DNA from: a virus
Virus record (IMG/VR): IMGVR_UViG_3300024927_000003
Location: 1-37,890 of that record
Strand: one strand, 5' to 3'
DNA: 37,890 nucleotides
The position numbers were made by a program, and so were the translations under genes. The notes beneath the pieces are model-generated. The model ran no database searches. It was not told the DNA's origin and was given only the letters and a program-made list of their open reading frames with translations. Shown here in pieces: positions 1 to 7,378 of the stretch. Numbering within the stretch: the stretch's first letter is position 1; every line of letters begins with the position of its first letter.

Positions 1-127
1 CCCATATTTCAACCAAAGGAGTAACAACCATGACACTGGAAGAATTGCGCGCTGCGCATCCAGACTTGTGTGCTGCTCTGGTAGAAGAAGGCCGCAGTGC
101 CGGCTTCGACGCCGGAGCATCTGCAGA
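1..127. repeat. Terminal direct repeat, copy 1 (circular-contig overlap)
   Basis: Bases 1-127 are identical to 37764-37890. The protease reading frame runs through the joint without a break, so this is the overlap left when a circular molecule is written as a linear sequence, not a biological long terminal repeat. The length of 127 equals a common assembler k-mer size, which supports an assembly origin (inference). Confidence 0.97.
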
Positions 128-515
128 GCTAAATCGTATTAAATCTGTTGAGGCGCAATCTATGCGCGGACACGAATCTTTAATCACTTCACTTAAATTT
201 GATGGCAAAACCACTGGTCCTGAAGCTGCTGTGCAGGTTGTAAATGCAGAGCGTGCTTTACAAAACCAGTTTGCTGCAAACTTAGTAACAGGCACACCAG
301 CTGCAGTTGCTTTTGCATCTGCACCTGATGACGCAGCTACACTTGAGGCTGAATCTCAAGCTGATGCAAATATGTCTGTTGAAGATAAAGCGCAAGCTAC
401 TTGGGATAAAGATTCAAGCCTGCGCGCTGAATTCGGCAACAGTTTTGCAACTTATCTTTCATACGCAAAAGCTCATGCAGCTGGCAGTGTGAGAGTAGCC
501 GGTCAATCTAAATAA
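30..515 (+). CDS. Capsid scaffold protein nested in the protease gene (lambda Nu3-like)
   Basis: The last 161 residues of the S49 protease frame, with their own ATG at 30 preceded by a strong Shine-Dalgarno AAAGGAG at 15-21 (8-base gap). In lambda the scaffold Nu3 is made from an internal in-frame start of protease gene C; the same arrangement is seen here. The product begins MTLEELRAAHPDLCAAL, is mostly predicted helix, Ala/Glu/Ser-rich and lacks cysteine after the first segment, as expected for an internal scaffold that leaves or is cut up before DNA packaging. The frame upstream of base 30 is also open because it is the protease itself. The decoration protein gene starts 11 bases after the stop. 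Confidence 0.85.
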   Translation: MTLEELRAAHPDLCAALVEEGRSAGFDAGASAELNRIKSVEAQSMRGHESLITSLKFDGKTTGPEAAVQVVNAERALQNQFAANLVTGTPAAVAFASAPDDAATLEAESQADANMSVEDKAQATWDKDSSLRAEFGNSFATYLSYAKAHAAGSVRVAGQSK

Positions 516-526
516 AGGTATCTATC

Positions 527-1207
527 ATGAAAAAATCAACAATTCTTTTAATTGGTCTGGTAGCAGCGGTATTCAGTATTGGTGCTTACGCAGGCGTTTA
601 TGACGTTTCACATATTGCCCAAGGGCTACCGCTTTTAGCTGGCGTTGGTATGACCACATTAGCTCAAGATCAGTTGCGTTCTTACGAAATTGGTGACCGT
701 AATGATGTAGGCGTTGTAGCAGCAGACATTATTTATGGCGGGGCAGCTGTCGGTGATAACGCTTCTGGTTATGCCCGCCCTTTGGTGGCTGGTGATGCGT
801 TTCTTGGGTTTGCAACAGATAAAGCAGATAACTCTGCAGGTGCTGCAGGTGCTATTAGCGTTAATTTACGTTCTAGTGGCCGCATTCAGTTAGCGATTGG
901 CAGCTTGGCAATTACAGATGTTGGTAAGCCTGTTTATGCGTCTGATGATAATACATTCACTTTAACTGCAACAAGCAACTCAGCTATTGGTCGTGTGGTG
1001 CGTTTTGTATCAAGTGGTATTGGTATTGTGCAGTTTGATGCTGGTCGCGGTGGTGTTGGTTTGGTAACAGCTTTGACCGATAGCACGACAGGCACAGCAG
1101 ACGGCACTGTCGGTGATGTAGGTGCTGCATTCAACCAAGCAACTTTAAACAACAATTTCAAAGAGCTGACTGTGAAGTTCAATCAACTCGCTGCTTTGAT
1201 TAAATAA
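527..1207 (+). CDS. Head decoration/cement protein with signal-peptide-like N-terminus
   Basis: 226 residues, between the protease/scaffold and the major capsid gene, the lambda gpD position. From about residue 75 the chain reads like phage capsid cement proteins: AFLGFATDKADN, an SSGRIQLAI strand, then GKPVYASDDNTFTLT and RVVRFVSSGIGIVQFDAG, alternating beta strands typical of the family as remembered. The C-terminal 45 residues add a helical tail ending in KFNQLAALIK. Unusually, residues 1-22 form a textbook Sec signal (KK, a hydrophobic run, then a possible AYA cleavage site). The start is supported by AAAGG at 515-519. A later Met42 could give a version without the hydrophobic leader. Function by position and fold resemblance. 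Confidence 0.72.
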   Translation: MKKSTILLIGLVAAVFSIGAYAGVYDVSHIAQGLPLLAGVGMTTLAQDQLRSYEIGDRNDVGVVAADIIYGGAAVGDNASGYARPLVAGDAFLGFATDKADNSAGAAGAISVNLRSSGRIQLAIGSLAITDVGKPVYASDDNTFTLTATSNSAIGRVVRFVSSGIGIVQFDAGRGGVGLVTALTDSTTGTADGTVGDVGAAFNQATLNNNFKELTVKFNQLAALIK

Positions 1208-1217
1208 GGGGTAAACC

Positions 1218-2159
1218 ATGGATAAAATTACATCACGCGCCGTTGTGGGCATGTATTTCCAAGCATTGGAAACTGTATCTGGCGCTATGTGGTTAGATAA
1301 AGTATCTAACTACTTTAAATCAGACCAGTCATCAGAAGAGTATGCGTTCTTAAGTAACACACCAAAACTGCGTGAATGGGTTGGTGGTCGTCATGCTAAG
1401 GGTTTTGTAGAGAATGGCATCACCATTCAAAACAAGCATTATGAAGCAACACTTGAAATCAAACTAAAAGACATGCGCCGTGATAAAACTGGCCAGATTC
1501 AAGTGCGTGTTAATGAGCTTGCTGAGCGTGGTGAAACACACTGGGCTTCATTGTTATCAAGCTTAAAAGTGAATGGCGCAAGCCAATTGTGCTATGACGG
1601 TCAATACTTTTACGACACTGACCATAGCGAAGGTGAAAGTGGTTCTCAATCTAACAAGATTGATGTTGATATTTCTGGTTTACCAGCACAAGTACATGGC
1701 ACGGTATCTGCACCTAGTCCTGAAGAGGCTCAGCAAGCTGTGCTTAAAGGTATTTCGCAAATGTTGTCATTTGTAGATGACCAAGGTGAGCCTATTAATG
1801 AAACAGCAAAATCTTTCTTGGTAATGGTGCCAGTTGGTTTGTCTGAAGCATTCCGTGCTGGCTTGTCTTTAGCTCGTGTGGCTGGCCCATCTAGTATGGC
1901 AATTGAAGATTGGGATATTCAGCTGGCAGTTAATCCACGATTAACAAGCGCTGGTTGGACAGATAAATTCACAATTGATCGTATCGATGGCTCTGTACGT
2001 CCATTTATTCGTCAAGAAGAGACTGAGCCAAGCGTGAAGGTTAAAGATGAAACTTCAGAATTTGCATTCGATAACGATGCTATTCAAGTTGGTATCGATG
2101 CATGGCGCAATGTTGGCTATGGCCGCTGGCAGGGTTCTGTTCAAGTGACATTGATCTAA
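1218..2159 (+). CDS. Major capsid protein, Mu gpT-like
   Basis: 313 residues forming the icosahedral shell. It resembles the Mu-like major head subunit gpT family in length (Mu gpT is about 305 residues) and sequence style: an N-terminal region ending in EWVGGRHAKGF, the IQNKHYEATLEI strand, an E-loop-like segment with LCYDGQYFYDTDHSEG, and a C-terminal WRNVGYGRWQGSV. It follows the decoration protein by 10 bases with GGGGTAA upstream of the ATG, and is followed by the joining-region genes. Portal, protease and terminase are lambda-like while this shell protein is Mu-like, so the head module is mosaic. Family call from memory of conserved blocks. Confidence 0.88.
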   Translation: MDKITSRAVVGMYFQALETVSGAMWLDKVSNYFKSDQSSEEYAFLSNTPKLREWVGGRHAKGFVENGITIQNKHYEATLEIKLKDMRRDKTGQIQVRVNELAERGETHWASLLSSLKVNGASQLCYDGQYFYDTDHSEGESGSQSNKIDVDISGLPAQVHGTVSAPSPEEAQQAVLKGISQMLSFVDDQGEPINETAKSFLVMVPVGLSEAFRAGLSLARVAGPSSMAIEDWDIQLAVNPRLTSAGWTDKFTIDRIDGSVRPFIRQEETEPSVKVKDETSEFAFDNDAIQVGIDAWRNVGYGRWQGSVQVTLI

Positions 2160-2170
2160 GGGGCGCCACC

Positions 2171-2584
2171 ATGAAATATACAGTGATTGGAAAATCAGTG
2201 GTGATTAGCGGTGGCCTGCTGACTTTGTCAGAAGCACAGGCTAAAGACCGTGGTCACTTGCTGGCAAAAAGCAAGAAGGGCCAATATTTAGTAGCTCACC
2301 CCGTGACATTTAAACAAGGTGAGACTTTCGGTTTTGATGGCCAGTTAGATAAATATCAATCTAGCTTATTGCTTTCTGAAAAAGATGCAGAAAAAGAAGC
2401 TGCAGCCCATAAGGCATCGGAAGAGGCTAAAGCTCAGGCAGAAAAAGAAGCTGCTGAAAAAGCGGTAGCAGAAGCTAAGGCCAAGGCAGAGGCAGACCAA
2501 GCGGCTATTACAGCAGCGGAAGAGGCTAAAGCTCAGGCAGAAAAAGAAGCTGCTGAAAAATCTGCTGAAAAAGGTAACGAGTAA
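2171..2584 (+). CDS. Small head protein with Ala/Glu/Lys coiled-coil tail
   Basis: 137 residues starting at ATG 2171, preceded by AAGGGG at 2158-2163; an upstream in-frame ATG at 2102 lies inside the capsid gene and has no ribosome site. Residues 1-65 form a compact globular part (MKYTVIGKSVVISGG...), and the rest is an uninterrupted Ala/Glu/Lys/Gln helix, surely a coiled coil. The tail contains a 44-base DNA repeat (2418-2461 and 2517-2560, 99 bases apart = 33 codons), so it has grown by internal duplication. It sits between the capsid and head-tail joining genes, so a role in head completion or as a capsid-associated spike is plausible; no function is assigned. Confidence 0.75.
   Translation: MKYTVIGKSVVISGGLLTLSEAQAKDRGHLLAKSKKGQYLVAHPVTFKQGETFGFDGQLDKYQSSLLLSEKDAEKEAAAHKASEEAKAQAEKEAAEKAVAEAKAKAEADQAAITAAEEAKAQAEKEAAEKSAEKGNE
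2418..2560 (+). repeat. In-frame direct repeat pair (2 x 44 bp)
   Basis: Bases 2418-2461 and 2517-2560 are identical and 99 bases apart. Each copy encodes the helical block EEAKAQAEKEAAEK. The period is a multiple of three, so unit gain or loss by replication slippage would change coiled-coil length without breaking the frame. Confidence 0.95.
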
Positions 2585-2586
2585 GG

Positions 2587-2868
2587 ATGGCATTTACCGA
2601 GGATTTTGACGATTTCATTAACCAAGATACACCTGGCTTTGTATCGATCTCAATTCTCGGTAATCCACCTGTTAGTGCTTTATTCGATAAAAACTATCAA
2701 ACAACATTTGATGTTGAAGGTTCTAGACCTGTTTTGCATATTAGCGAGACTAATTTAGGTGTTGCAACTCGTAATACGCCTCTTGTCATTAAAGGGGGAG
2801 ACTACAAAGTCTCAAGTGTTGAGCTTGATGGTACAGGAATGGCATTAGTGATTTTGGAGGAAGTGTAG
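2587..2868 (+). CDS. Head-tail joining protein (lambda gpFII-like position)
   Basis: 93 residues starting 2 bases after the previous stop; GAGTAAGG just upstream serves as ribosome site. The chain is beta-rich, with SILGNPPVSALFDKNY, an SRPVLHISETN strand and a C-terminal IKGGDYKVSSVELDGTGMALVILEEV, the pattern of small 'head-tail joining / ATP-binding sugar transporter-like' phage proteins that close the connector. The next gene starts at a GTG overlapping this stop by one base (2868), indicating coupled translation. Assignment rests on size, order and fold style. Confidence 0.7.
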   Translation: MAFTEDFDDFINQDTPGFVSISILGNPPVSALFDKNYQTTFDVEGSRPVLHISETNLGVATRNTPLVIKGGDYKVSSVELDGTGMALVILEEV

Positions 2869-3302
2869 TGGCAAGTATAGGCATGCAAATTATTCTGGCT
2901 ATACAGGATATTTTGACAGATCCGCCAATGTCTACTGTAGCTGCTGAGGATGTTCGCACAGATCCTATTTCGCCTGCGGACTTAAATAGCGGTACCGCAA
3001 TCAATATTGAGCTTGGTGATGAGCCGCCACCAAACCTTTTGGTAATTGGATTTAAAGATAGAGACGTAGAAGTAACCCTAACATTCATGGCAACAGGCCC
3101 TACAGCAGTTAGTGATGTAGATGCGGTCATGGTAGAGGCCCACGCAAAGTTGTTTGCAGATGCAACATTGGGTGGACTTTGTTTTGATATTAATGAGCTT
3201 GGCACCATTCGCCAAAACGCTGTTAATGGAAAACGTTTGGCAGTGATTGAAAAAACATACTCGGTTAATTACAGAACATCAGAAACAACAATGGATAGCT
3301 AG
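2868..3302 (+). CDS. Tail terminator / minor tail protein U-like
   Basis: 144 residues from a GTG start that shares its first base with the upstream stop; GGAGG lies 9 bases before. The sequence has an N-terminal helix (IILAIQDIL), a central segment with VIGFKDRDVEVTLTFMATG, and a C-terminal YSVNYRTSE strand, consistent with the alpha/beta tail-terminator fold that caps the tail tube and meets the head connector (lambda gpU). Position directly before the tail-tube gene supports this. The exact family is not confirmed. Confidence 0.68.
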   Translation: MASIGMQIILAIQDILTDPPMSTVAAEDVRTDPISPADLNSGTAINIELGDEPPPNLLVIGFKDRDVEVTLTFMATGPTAVSDVDAVMVEAHAKLFADATLGGLCFDINELGTIRQNAVNGKRLAVIEKTYSVNYRTSETTMDS

Positions 3303-3310
3303 AGAGAGTT

Positions 3311-3478
3311 ATGGCAACTAATAAAGCAATTAATAGCACGGAAGTGTTAGAACAAAACCCGCAAGGTGGTGGTTCTTATGTGCGTAACAATGATGGTAGC
3401 TTGGCAGTAAACCAAGCTGATCTACATAAACCAAAACCAGCTGATGAAGATGTTGGTAATGCGACTAAAGAGGAATAA
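3311..3478 (+). CDS. Short hydrophilic tail-module protein (55 aa)
   Basis: A 55-residue frame that fills the gap between the tail terminator and tail tube genes with only 8 and 2 bases spare. GAGAGAG at 3302-3308 is a weak ribosome site. The product is polar and glycine/asparagine-rich (QGGGSYVRNNDGSLAV) with an acidic, proline-containing end, and probably disordered. I do not recognise it. Tight packing in the operon argues that it is translated. Confidence 0.62.
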   Translation: MATNKAINSTEVLEQNPQGGGSYVRNNDGSLAVNQADLHKPKPADEDVGNATKEE

Positions 3479-3480
3479 TC

Positions 3481-4443
3481 ATGGCTAACCGGCTAGTTCG
3501 TAAAACTGCTATTTTACTTAAACTTGAAACTACTTATGGCGTTGACCCTACGCCAACTGGTGCAGCTAATGCTCAGGCAGTTTCTAATCTAAGAATCAAT
3601 CCATTAAATGCTCAAAATGTTAATCGTGATTTGATTCGTGATTACCTTGGTAGTAGCGAGGAATTGGTAGGTACCGCTTATGTTGAAATGGATTTTGAAG
3701 TAGAGCTGCAAGGCTCTGGTTCTTTAGGTGTGGCTCCAGCATGGGGCGCTGCCCTGCGTGCATGTGGTTTTGGTGAGGTGATCACGGCTTCAGCTCGTGT
3801 TGATTACACGCCTGTGACTGACTCGATAGAAAGTGCAACCATTTACTGGTATGACGATGGCGTCTTGCATAAAGGCTTTGGTGGCCGCGGTAGCGTGGAA
3901 GTTTCAGCTGGTGTTGGTGAAATACCAAAACTTAAATTTAAGTTCATTTTATTAGATGGCGGAATTTCAACAGCTACAAATCCAAGCACGACATTAACCG
4001 GCTGGAAGCAACCAAAAGTAATTACTGATGGTAATACGGGTGATTTGATTTTTGGTGGCACATACTCAGCTGGCGCTATTACTGGTGGTACGCCTTACCC
4101 ATCTCGTGGTCTGTCTTTGAATGTAGCTAACGCCGTTAATTTTACGCCTCTTCTAGGTGGTGAAACAGTTGATTTGACTCAGCGTGATATCACAGGGTCT
4201 ATTCAGTTGGATTTGACTGCTGCCCAAGAGGTTGCATTTATGGCGGCTGTTAAAGCAAATACGCTAAATACATTAAGCGTGCTTCACGGTTTGACTGATG
4301 GTTACAAAGTATTAGTACATGCCCCTTCATTCCAAATGGTTTCTCCAAGCAAAGAAGAAGTTAACGCTAAGCGTTTGATTGGTTATTCAATCCGCTGTGT
4401 TCCTGTTTCTGGTAACGATGAGTTAAGAATTGTGAGTTTATAA
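3481..4443 (+). CDS. Major tail tube protein
   Basis: 320 residues; polymerises around the tape measure to form the tail tube. The start MANRLVRKTAILLKLE, the block YGVDPTPTGAANA, and a beta-rich body with repeated ETVDLTQRDITGS-type strands match the siphovirus 'phage tail tube protein' family as remembered. The gene sits in the canonical place, after the terminator and before the frameshifted chaperone pair. GAGGAATAATC precedes the ATG. Confidence 0.87.
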   Translation: MANRLVRKTAILLKLETTYGVDPTPTGAANAQAVSNLRINPLNAQNVNRDLIRDYLGSSEELVGTAYVEMDFEVELQGSGSLGVAPAWGAALRACGFGEVITASARVDYTPVTDSIESATIYWYDDGVLHKGFGGRGSVEVSAGVGEIPKLKFKFILLDGGISTATNPSTTLTGWKQPKVITDGNTGDLIFGGTYSAGAITGGTPYPSRGLSLNVANAVNFTPLLGGETVDLTQRDITGSIQLDLTAAQEVAFMAAVKANTLNTLSVLHGLTDGYKVLVHAPSFQMVSPSKEEVNAKRLIGYSIRCVPVSGNDELRIVSL

Positions 4444-4445
4444 GT

Positions 4446-4772
4446 ATGTTTTTAATTACACCTAACGCAACATTTACAACTGATGTTGAACTTCATGTGC
4501 CTGGTACTGAGCCTGGAAAAATTAAAGTCACCTTCAAATACTTGGATAAAGAGAAGTTAGCTGAGTGGAAAGTAAAGCACGGGTCTGGTCCTCTTGTTGA
4601 TGGGTTGAAAGAGATTATTTCAGACTGGAGTGGTGTGGGGTTGGATGATGGCACGCAAGCAGCTTACACGGATGAAAACCTTAAGCAGTTACTAATTGCA
4701 TATCACACAGCAGGCCAAGACATTTTAAGCGCATTTTACCGAGAGATATTGGGGGCTAGAAGAAAAAACTAG
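4446..4772 (+). CDS. Tail assembly chaperone, short form (gpG-like)
   Basis: 108 residues starting 2 bases after the tube gene. Tail assembly chaperones coat the tape measure before tube polymerisation. The chain contains GTEPGKIKVTFKYLDKEKLAEW and ends in REILGARRKN at a TAG immediately after the slippery heptamer A AAA AAC (4763-4769). Most ribosomes should stop here and give the G product; a fraction should shift -1 into the following frame to give G-T. This matches the conserved lambda G/GT arrangement between tube and tape measure. Confidence 0.88.
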   Translation: MFLITPNATFTTDVELHVPGTEPGKIKVTFKYLDKEKLAEWKVKHGSGPLVDGLKEIISDWSGVGLDDGTQAAYTDENLKQLLIAYHTAGQDILSAFYREILGARRKN

Positions 4773-4805
4773 AGGCCGCCGCCCGTTGGTGGGCAAATGG
4801 CGGCC
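4763..4805 (+). promoter_or_regulatory. Programmed -1 ribosomal frameshift signal
   Basis: Slippery heptamer A AAA AAC at 4763-4769, in the correct phase with the zero frame (AGA AAA AAC TAG). Four bases later a strong hairpin begins: outer stem GGCCGCC (4774-4780) with GGCGGCC (4799-4805), inner stem GCCC (4781-4784) with GGGC (4791-4794), loop GTTGGT, and a four-base bulge AAAT. Together they form an 11-bp GC-rich stem, the expected stimulator of -1 shifting. Confidence 0.93.
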
Positions 4806-5092
4806 AAGCAGAAAACAAGGACTTGGATGATTCACTTAGGGCATTTGGCCTGGTGATGGATGAGCTGGTGGAAACACACTTTGATCTTTGGGAAATGAAC
4901 TATCCAGTATTGCAGGTGTTTTGTGCGTGTAGTGATGACTGGAAAATAACCCAGCAAGGTAAATACAGATCAATCGATAAATTAGCGTTAGGAGCAGTGA
5001 TGGAGATGATGGAGGTAACTAATCGAAAAGAAATGTTAACCGACATTATTGCTATGCAAAACGCTGCGCTAGAGATTTTAAACAATGGCTGA
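4769..5092 (+). CDS. T extension of the tail assembly chaperone, read by -1 frameshift (gpGT)
   Basis: This frame has no usable start of its own: the only early candidate is a TTG at 4823 without a ribosome site. It is open from 4769, directly after the slippery site, so a -1 shift at A AAA AAC yields a 215-residue G-T fusion (108 + 107). The extension begins LEAAARWWANGGQAENKD and continues with DDSLRAFGLVMDELVETHFD, helical and acidic like T domains, which recruit the tape measure and tube protein. It overlaps the tape measure start by 8 bases. Confidence 0.88.
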   Translation, partial: LEAAARWWANGGQAENKDLDDSLRAFGLVMDELVETHFDLWEMNYPVLQVFCACSDDWKITQQGKYRSIDKLALGAVMEMMEVTNRKEMLTDIIAMQNAALEILNNG

Positions 5093-7052
5093 AGAATCAA
5101 AAATAATCATTAGTGCCGTTGATACCACTAAAGCTGCTTTTTCTAGCGTTCAAAGTGGTATAGGCAAGGTGGAGGGTGCGGCCGTTACCCTGAATGGGGC
5201 GATTGGCAGATTGGCCCCATTACTCGGTGCTGCTACGTTTACCGGTTTGATAAGCAGCGCTGCAACTGCTGCAGATAGAATTTTAGATGTTGCCACAGCT
5301 AACGAAGTGACGATTGGTTCTATATTGAAATTATCACAAGCGCTGGCATTAAATGGCGGTGAGGCTGATAGTGCATCAAACCTATTCGCCTCATTTACAA
5401 AGCGAGTTGAAGACGCTGTTACAGGTAGTAATGATGCCCAAGAGGGTTTTCGATTGCTTAATGTAACGCTTAATGATCTAGCAAAGTTGGATGGTCAAGC
5501 CTTGTTTGAAAAAACACTGAGCGGATTGCTGTCAATTGAAGATCCAATTAAGAGAAATACTTTAGCTATGGATTTTCTAGGTAAGGCGGCTAAAGGTGTT
5601 GATATTAAAGGATTGGCAGCATCTTACGCAAATAATCAAGAAGATTTCACAAAGGCAGAAAAATCCTTTGAAGATATCGGACTGGCTATGGATAAGTTAG
5701 ATACTTTTACTATGAGTACAAGTAAGTCTATGGCTGAGAACTTTGGTCCTACTTTACTCACGACAATTACATATGTTGATGATCTTGTTTTTGGTTTTGA
5801 TAAATTAGAAAAGAATATACGTGCAGCCAATAAAGCAAGACAAGATTCAGGTTCAGCTTGGAAGCCTTCTGCAAGTATGTCTGATGACCCTGTTTTTGGG
5901 CAATTTAGTTTGCCGGAAGAGTTTCATGGAGGGGCTTTAAGGGATGTTACTCCAGCGGAAGATAAGTCTGGGGATAAAAAGACTCCATTAGATACGTTAA
6001 AGGAACAAATCGATCTTATTCAACGTGAGAACCTTTTGGTTGCTCAAGGTGTTCCGTTGGAAGATGCAAAAACTATCGCTCGATTAAAGCAAAAAGGGTT
6101 GGGGGATGAGTTGATTGTCCAGTTGCTTAATTTGCAACAGGAAACTTCAGCGTTAGCTGCACTGGAAAAAGCGCGCGCTGAACAAAAGCAGCAGCTAATT
6201 GAAGATGAGAAAATGTTTTCAGAAGGCGATGCTCGTGTCATTGAGGCTGAGATTGAATTGCAGAATGAGCAATTTGATGTTGAAGCGAAATTACTACAGC
6301 AGCATCAATTAGCAGTTGATTCATACGACAAGATGCTTGATAGCATTAATCAAGAAACTGAGCAGCTTCAATTCCAGCTTTCACTTCAAGGGCTATCAAA
6401 AGAGGCGCAACAAGAAAAAATTGCAGCTAGAAATGTTGAAATTTCATTACAAAGAACGCTGAATGAGCTTGCTGAGCAAGGTATTGGTTTGAGTGCGGAA
6501 GAGATCGAGTCGCTGCGTGAAACTTACGCCGAAATTGAAACGCTTAAGGTGAAAGTGGATAAAGCAAATAATTCAGGCCGTGAGCTTGGGTTTATTTTTA
6601 GTTCAGCGGCCGAAGATGCGATTGTAAATTACAAAAGCTTAGGTGATGTGTTGTTAGGCTTGGAAAAAGACCTGATAAGAATAGCTACACGTAAGCTGGT
6701 AACAGAGCCGTTTGCAGAAGCTTTTAGCGGTATTGGTAATGGTCTTGGTGGTGTTGCTAAAGACTTCTTTGGTGGTTTCTTTGCTGATGGTGGTCGCCCA
6801 CCCCTTAATAAAGTCTCTGTTGTTGGTGAGCGTGGCGTTGAATTGTTTGTGCCAGACGGGCCTGGAACAATTATACCTAATGAGTTGATTGGTGCTGGTA
6901 CTAGTCAAATCAATGTAACTGTCAATGTGGATGCTACTGGCGGCAATGTGCAAGGCAGTAACCAGAAGGCAACGGACTTGGGTCGCCAAATTGAGGGTGC
7001 TGTGCGCACTGTGTTGCTTAAAGAGAAACGCCAGGGCGGGATATTGGCATGA
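5085..7052 (+). CDS. Tail tape measure protein
   Basis: 655 residues; sets tail length and lies in the tube lumen until DNA ejection. The N-terminus (SKIIISAVDTTKAAFSSVQ) and the hydrophobic/glycine-rich segment near residues 40-60 are typical, followed by long coiled-coil helices at about 300-480 rich in Gln, Glu and Leu. The C-terminus carries the conserved tape-measure end FADGGRPPLNKVSVVGERG...ELFVPDGPGTIIPN. At about 0.15 nm per residue the tail would be near 100 nm, shorter than lambda's (inference). Starts inside the end of the T frame and overlaps the next gene by 4 bases. Confidence 0.92.
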   Translation: MAEESKIIISAVDTTKAAFSSVQSGIGKVEGAAVTLNGAIGRLAPLLGAATFTGLISSAATAADRILDVATANEVTIGSILKLSQALALNGGEADSASNLFASFTKRVEDAVTGSNDAQEGFRLLNVTLNDLAKLDGQALFEKTLSGLLSIEDPIKRNTLAMDFLGKAAKGVDIKGLAASYANNQEDFTKAEKSFEDIGLAMDKLDTFTMSTSKSMAENFGPTLLTTITYVDDLVFGFDKLEKNIRAANKARQDSGSAWKPSASMSDDPVFGQFSLPEEFHGGALRDVTPAEDKSGDKKTPLDTLKEQIDLIQRENLLVAQGVPLEDAKTIARLKQKGLGDELIVQLLNLQQETSALAALEKARAEQKQQLIEDEKMFSEGDARVIEAEIELQNEQFDVEAKLLQQHQLAVDSYDKMLDSINQETEQLQFQLSLQGLSKEAQQEKIAARNVEISLQRTLNELAEQGIGLSAEEIESLRETYAEIETLKVKVDKANNSGRELGFIFSSAAEDAIVNYKSLGDVLLGLEKDLIRIATRKLVTEPFAEAFSGIGNGLGGVAKDFFGGFFADGGRPPLNKVSVVGERGVELFVPDGPGTIIPNELIGAGTSQINVTVNVDATGGNVQGSNQKATDLGRQIEGAVRTVLLKEKRQGGILA

Positions 7053-7378
7053 GTGATTTTTCTTGGCTACCTACATCTACTCCGGTTATCAACAAAAACC
7101 CAAGAGTTCTTAGAGTTTCGTTCGGTGATGGGTACGAACAGCGTGCTGGTGACGGCATAAATTCAATTATTACAGATTGGGATTTAACTTTTAAAGGTAA
7201 GTTGTCCGATATTTTAGCTATAGACGCCTTTTTGACTTTAAAAGCAGGGGTTTCTTCTTTTACTTGGACGCCATTTGGTTTCTCTGAGATTAAGGTTGTT
7301 TGCGATAGTTGGTCGCAACCTCTAATTTCTGCCAACGCTTCTAGTATCACAGCAAAATTTCGACGGGTGTTTGAATGA
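7049..7378 (+). CDS. Minor tail protein M-like
   Basis: 109 residues; lambda gpM-type tail-tip protein that joins the tube to the baseplate hub. The sequence FGDGYEQRAGDGIN, the central LTFKGKLSDILAIDAFL and the end SSITAKFRRVFE match the minor tail M family as remembered. The ATGA overlap with the tape measure and the 4-base overlap with the L gene show a coupled operon. Confidence 0.88.
   Translation: MSDFSWLPTSTPVINKNPRVLRVSFGDGYEQRAGDGINSIITDWDLTFKGKLSDILAIDAFLTLKAGVSSFTWTPFGFSEIKVVCDSWSQPLISANASSITAKFRRVFE

Noticed and set aside
2366-2593. Minus-strand 75-residue frame rich in Phe and Ser
   Set aside because: Mirror image of the repetitive Ala/Glu/Lys helix gene.
2800-2815. GAGACT-ACAA-AGTCTC hairpin, resembling half of the 28-bp dyad
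   Set aside because: Lacks the CCCCT centre and the long arms, and lies inside a coding frame; judged chance.
4823-5092. Stand-alone gene from TTG at 4823
   Set aside because: No ribosome site, and the frame is open back to the slippery site, so it is the frameshift extension.
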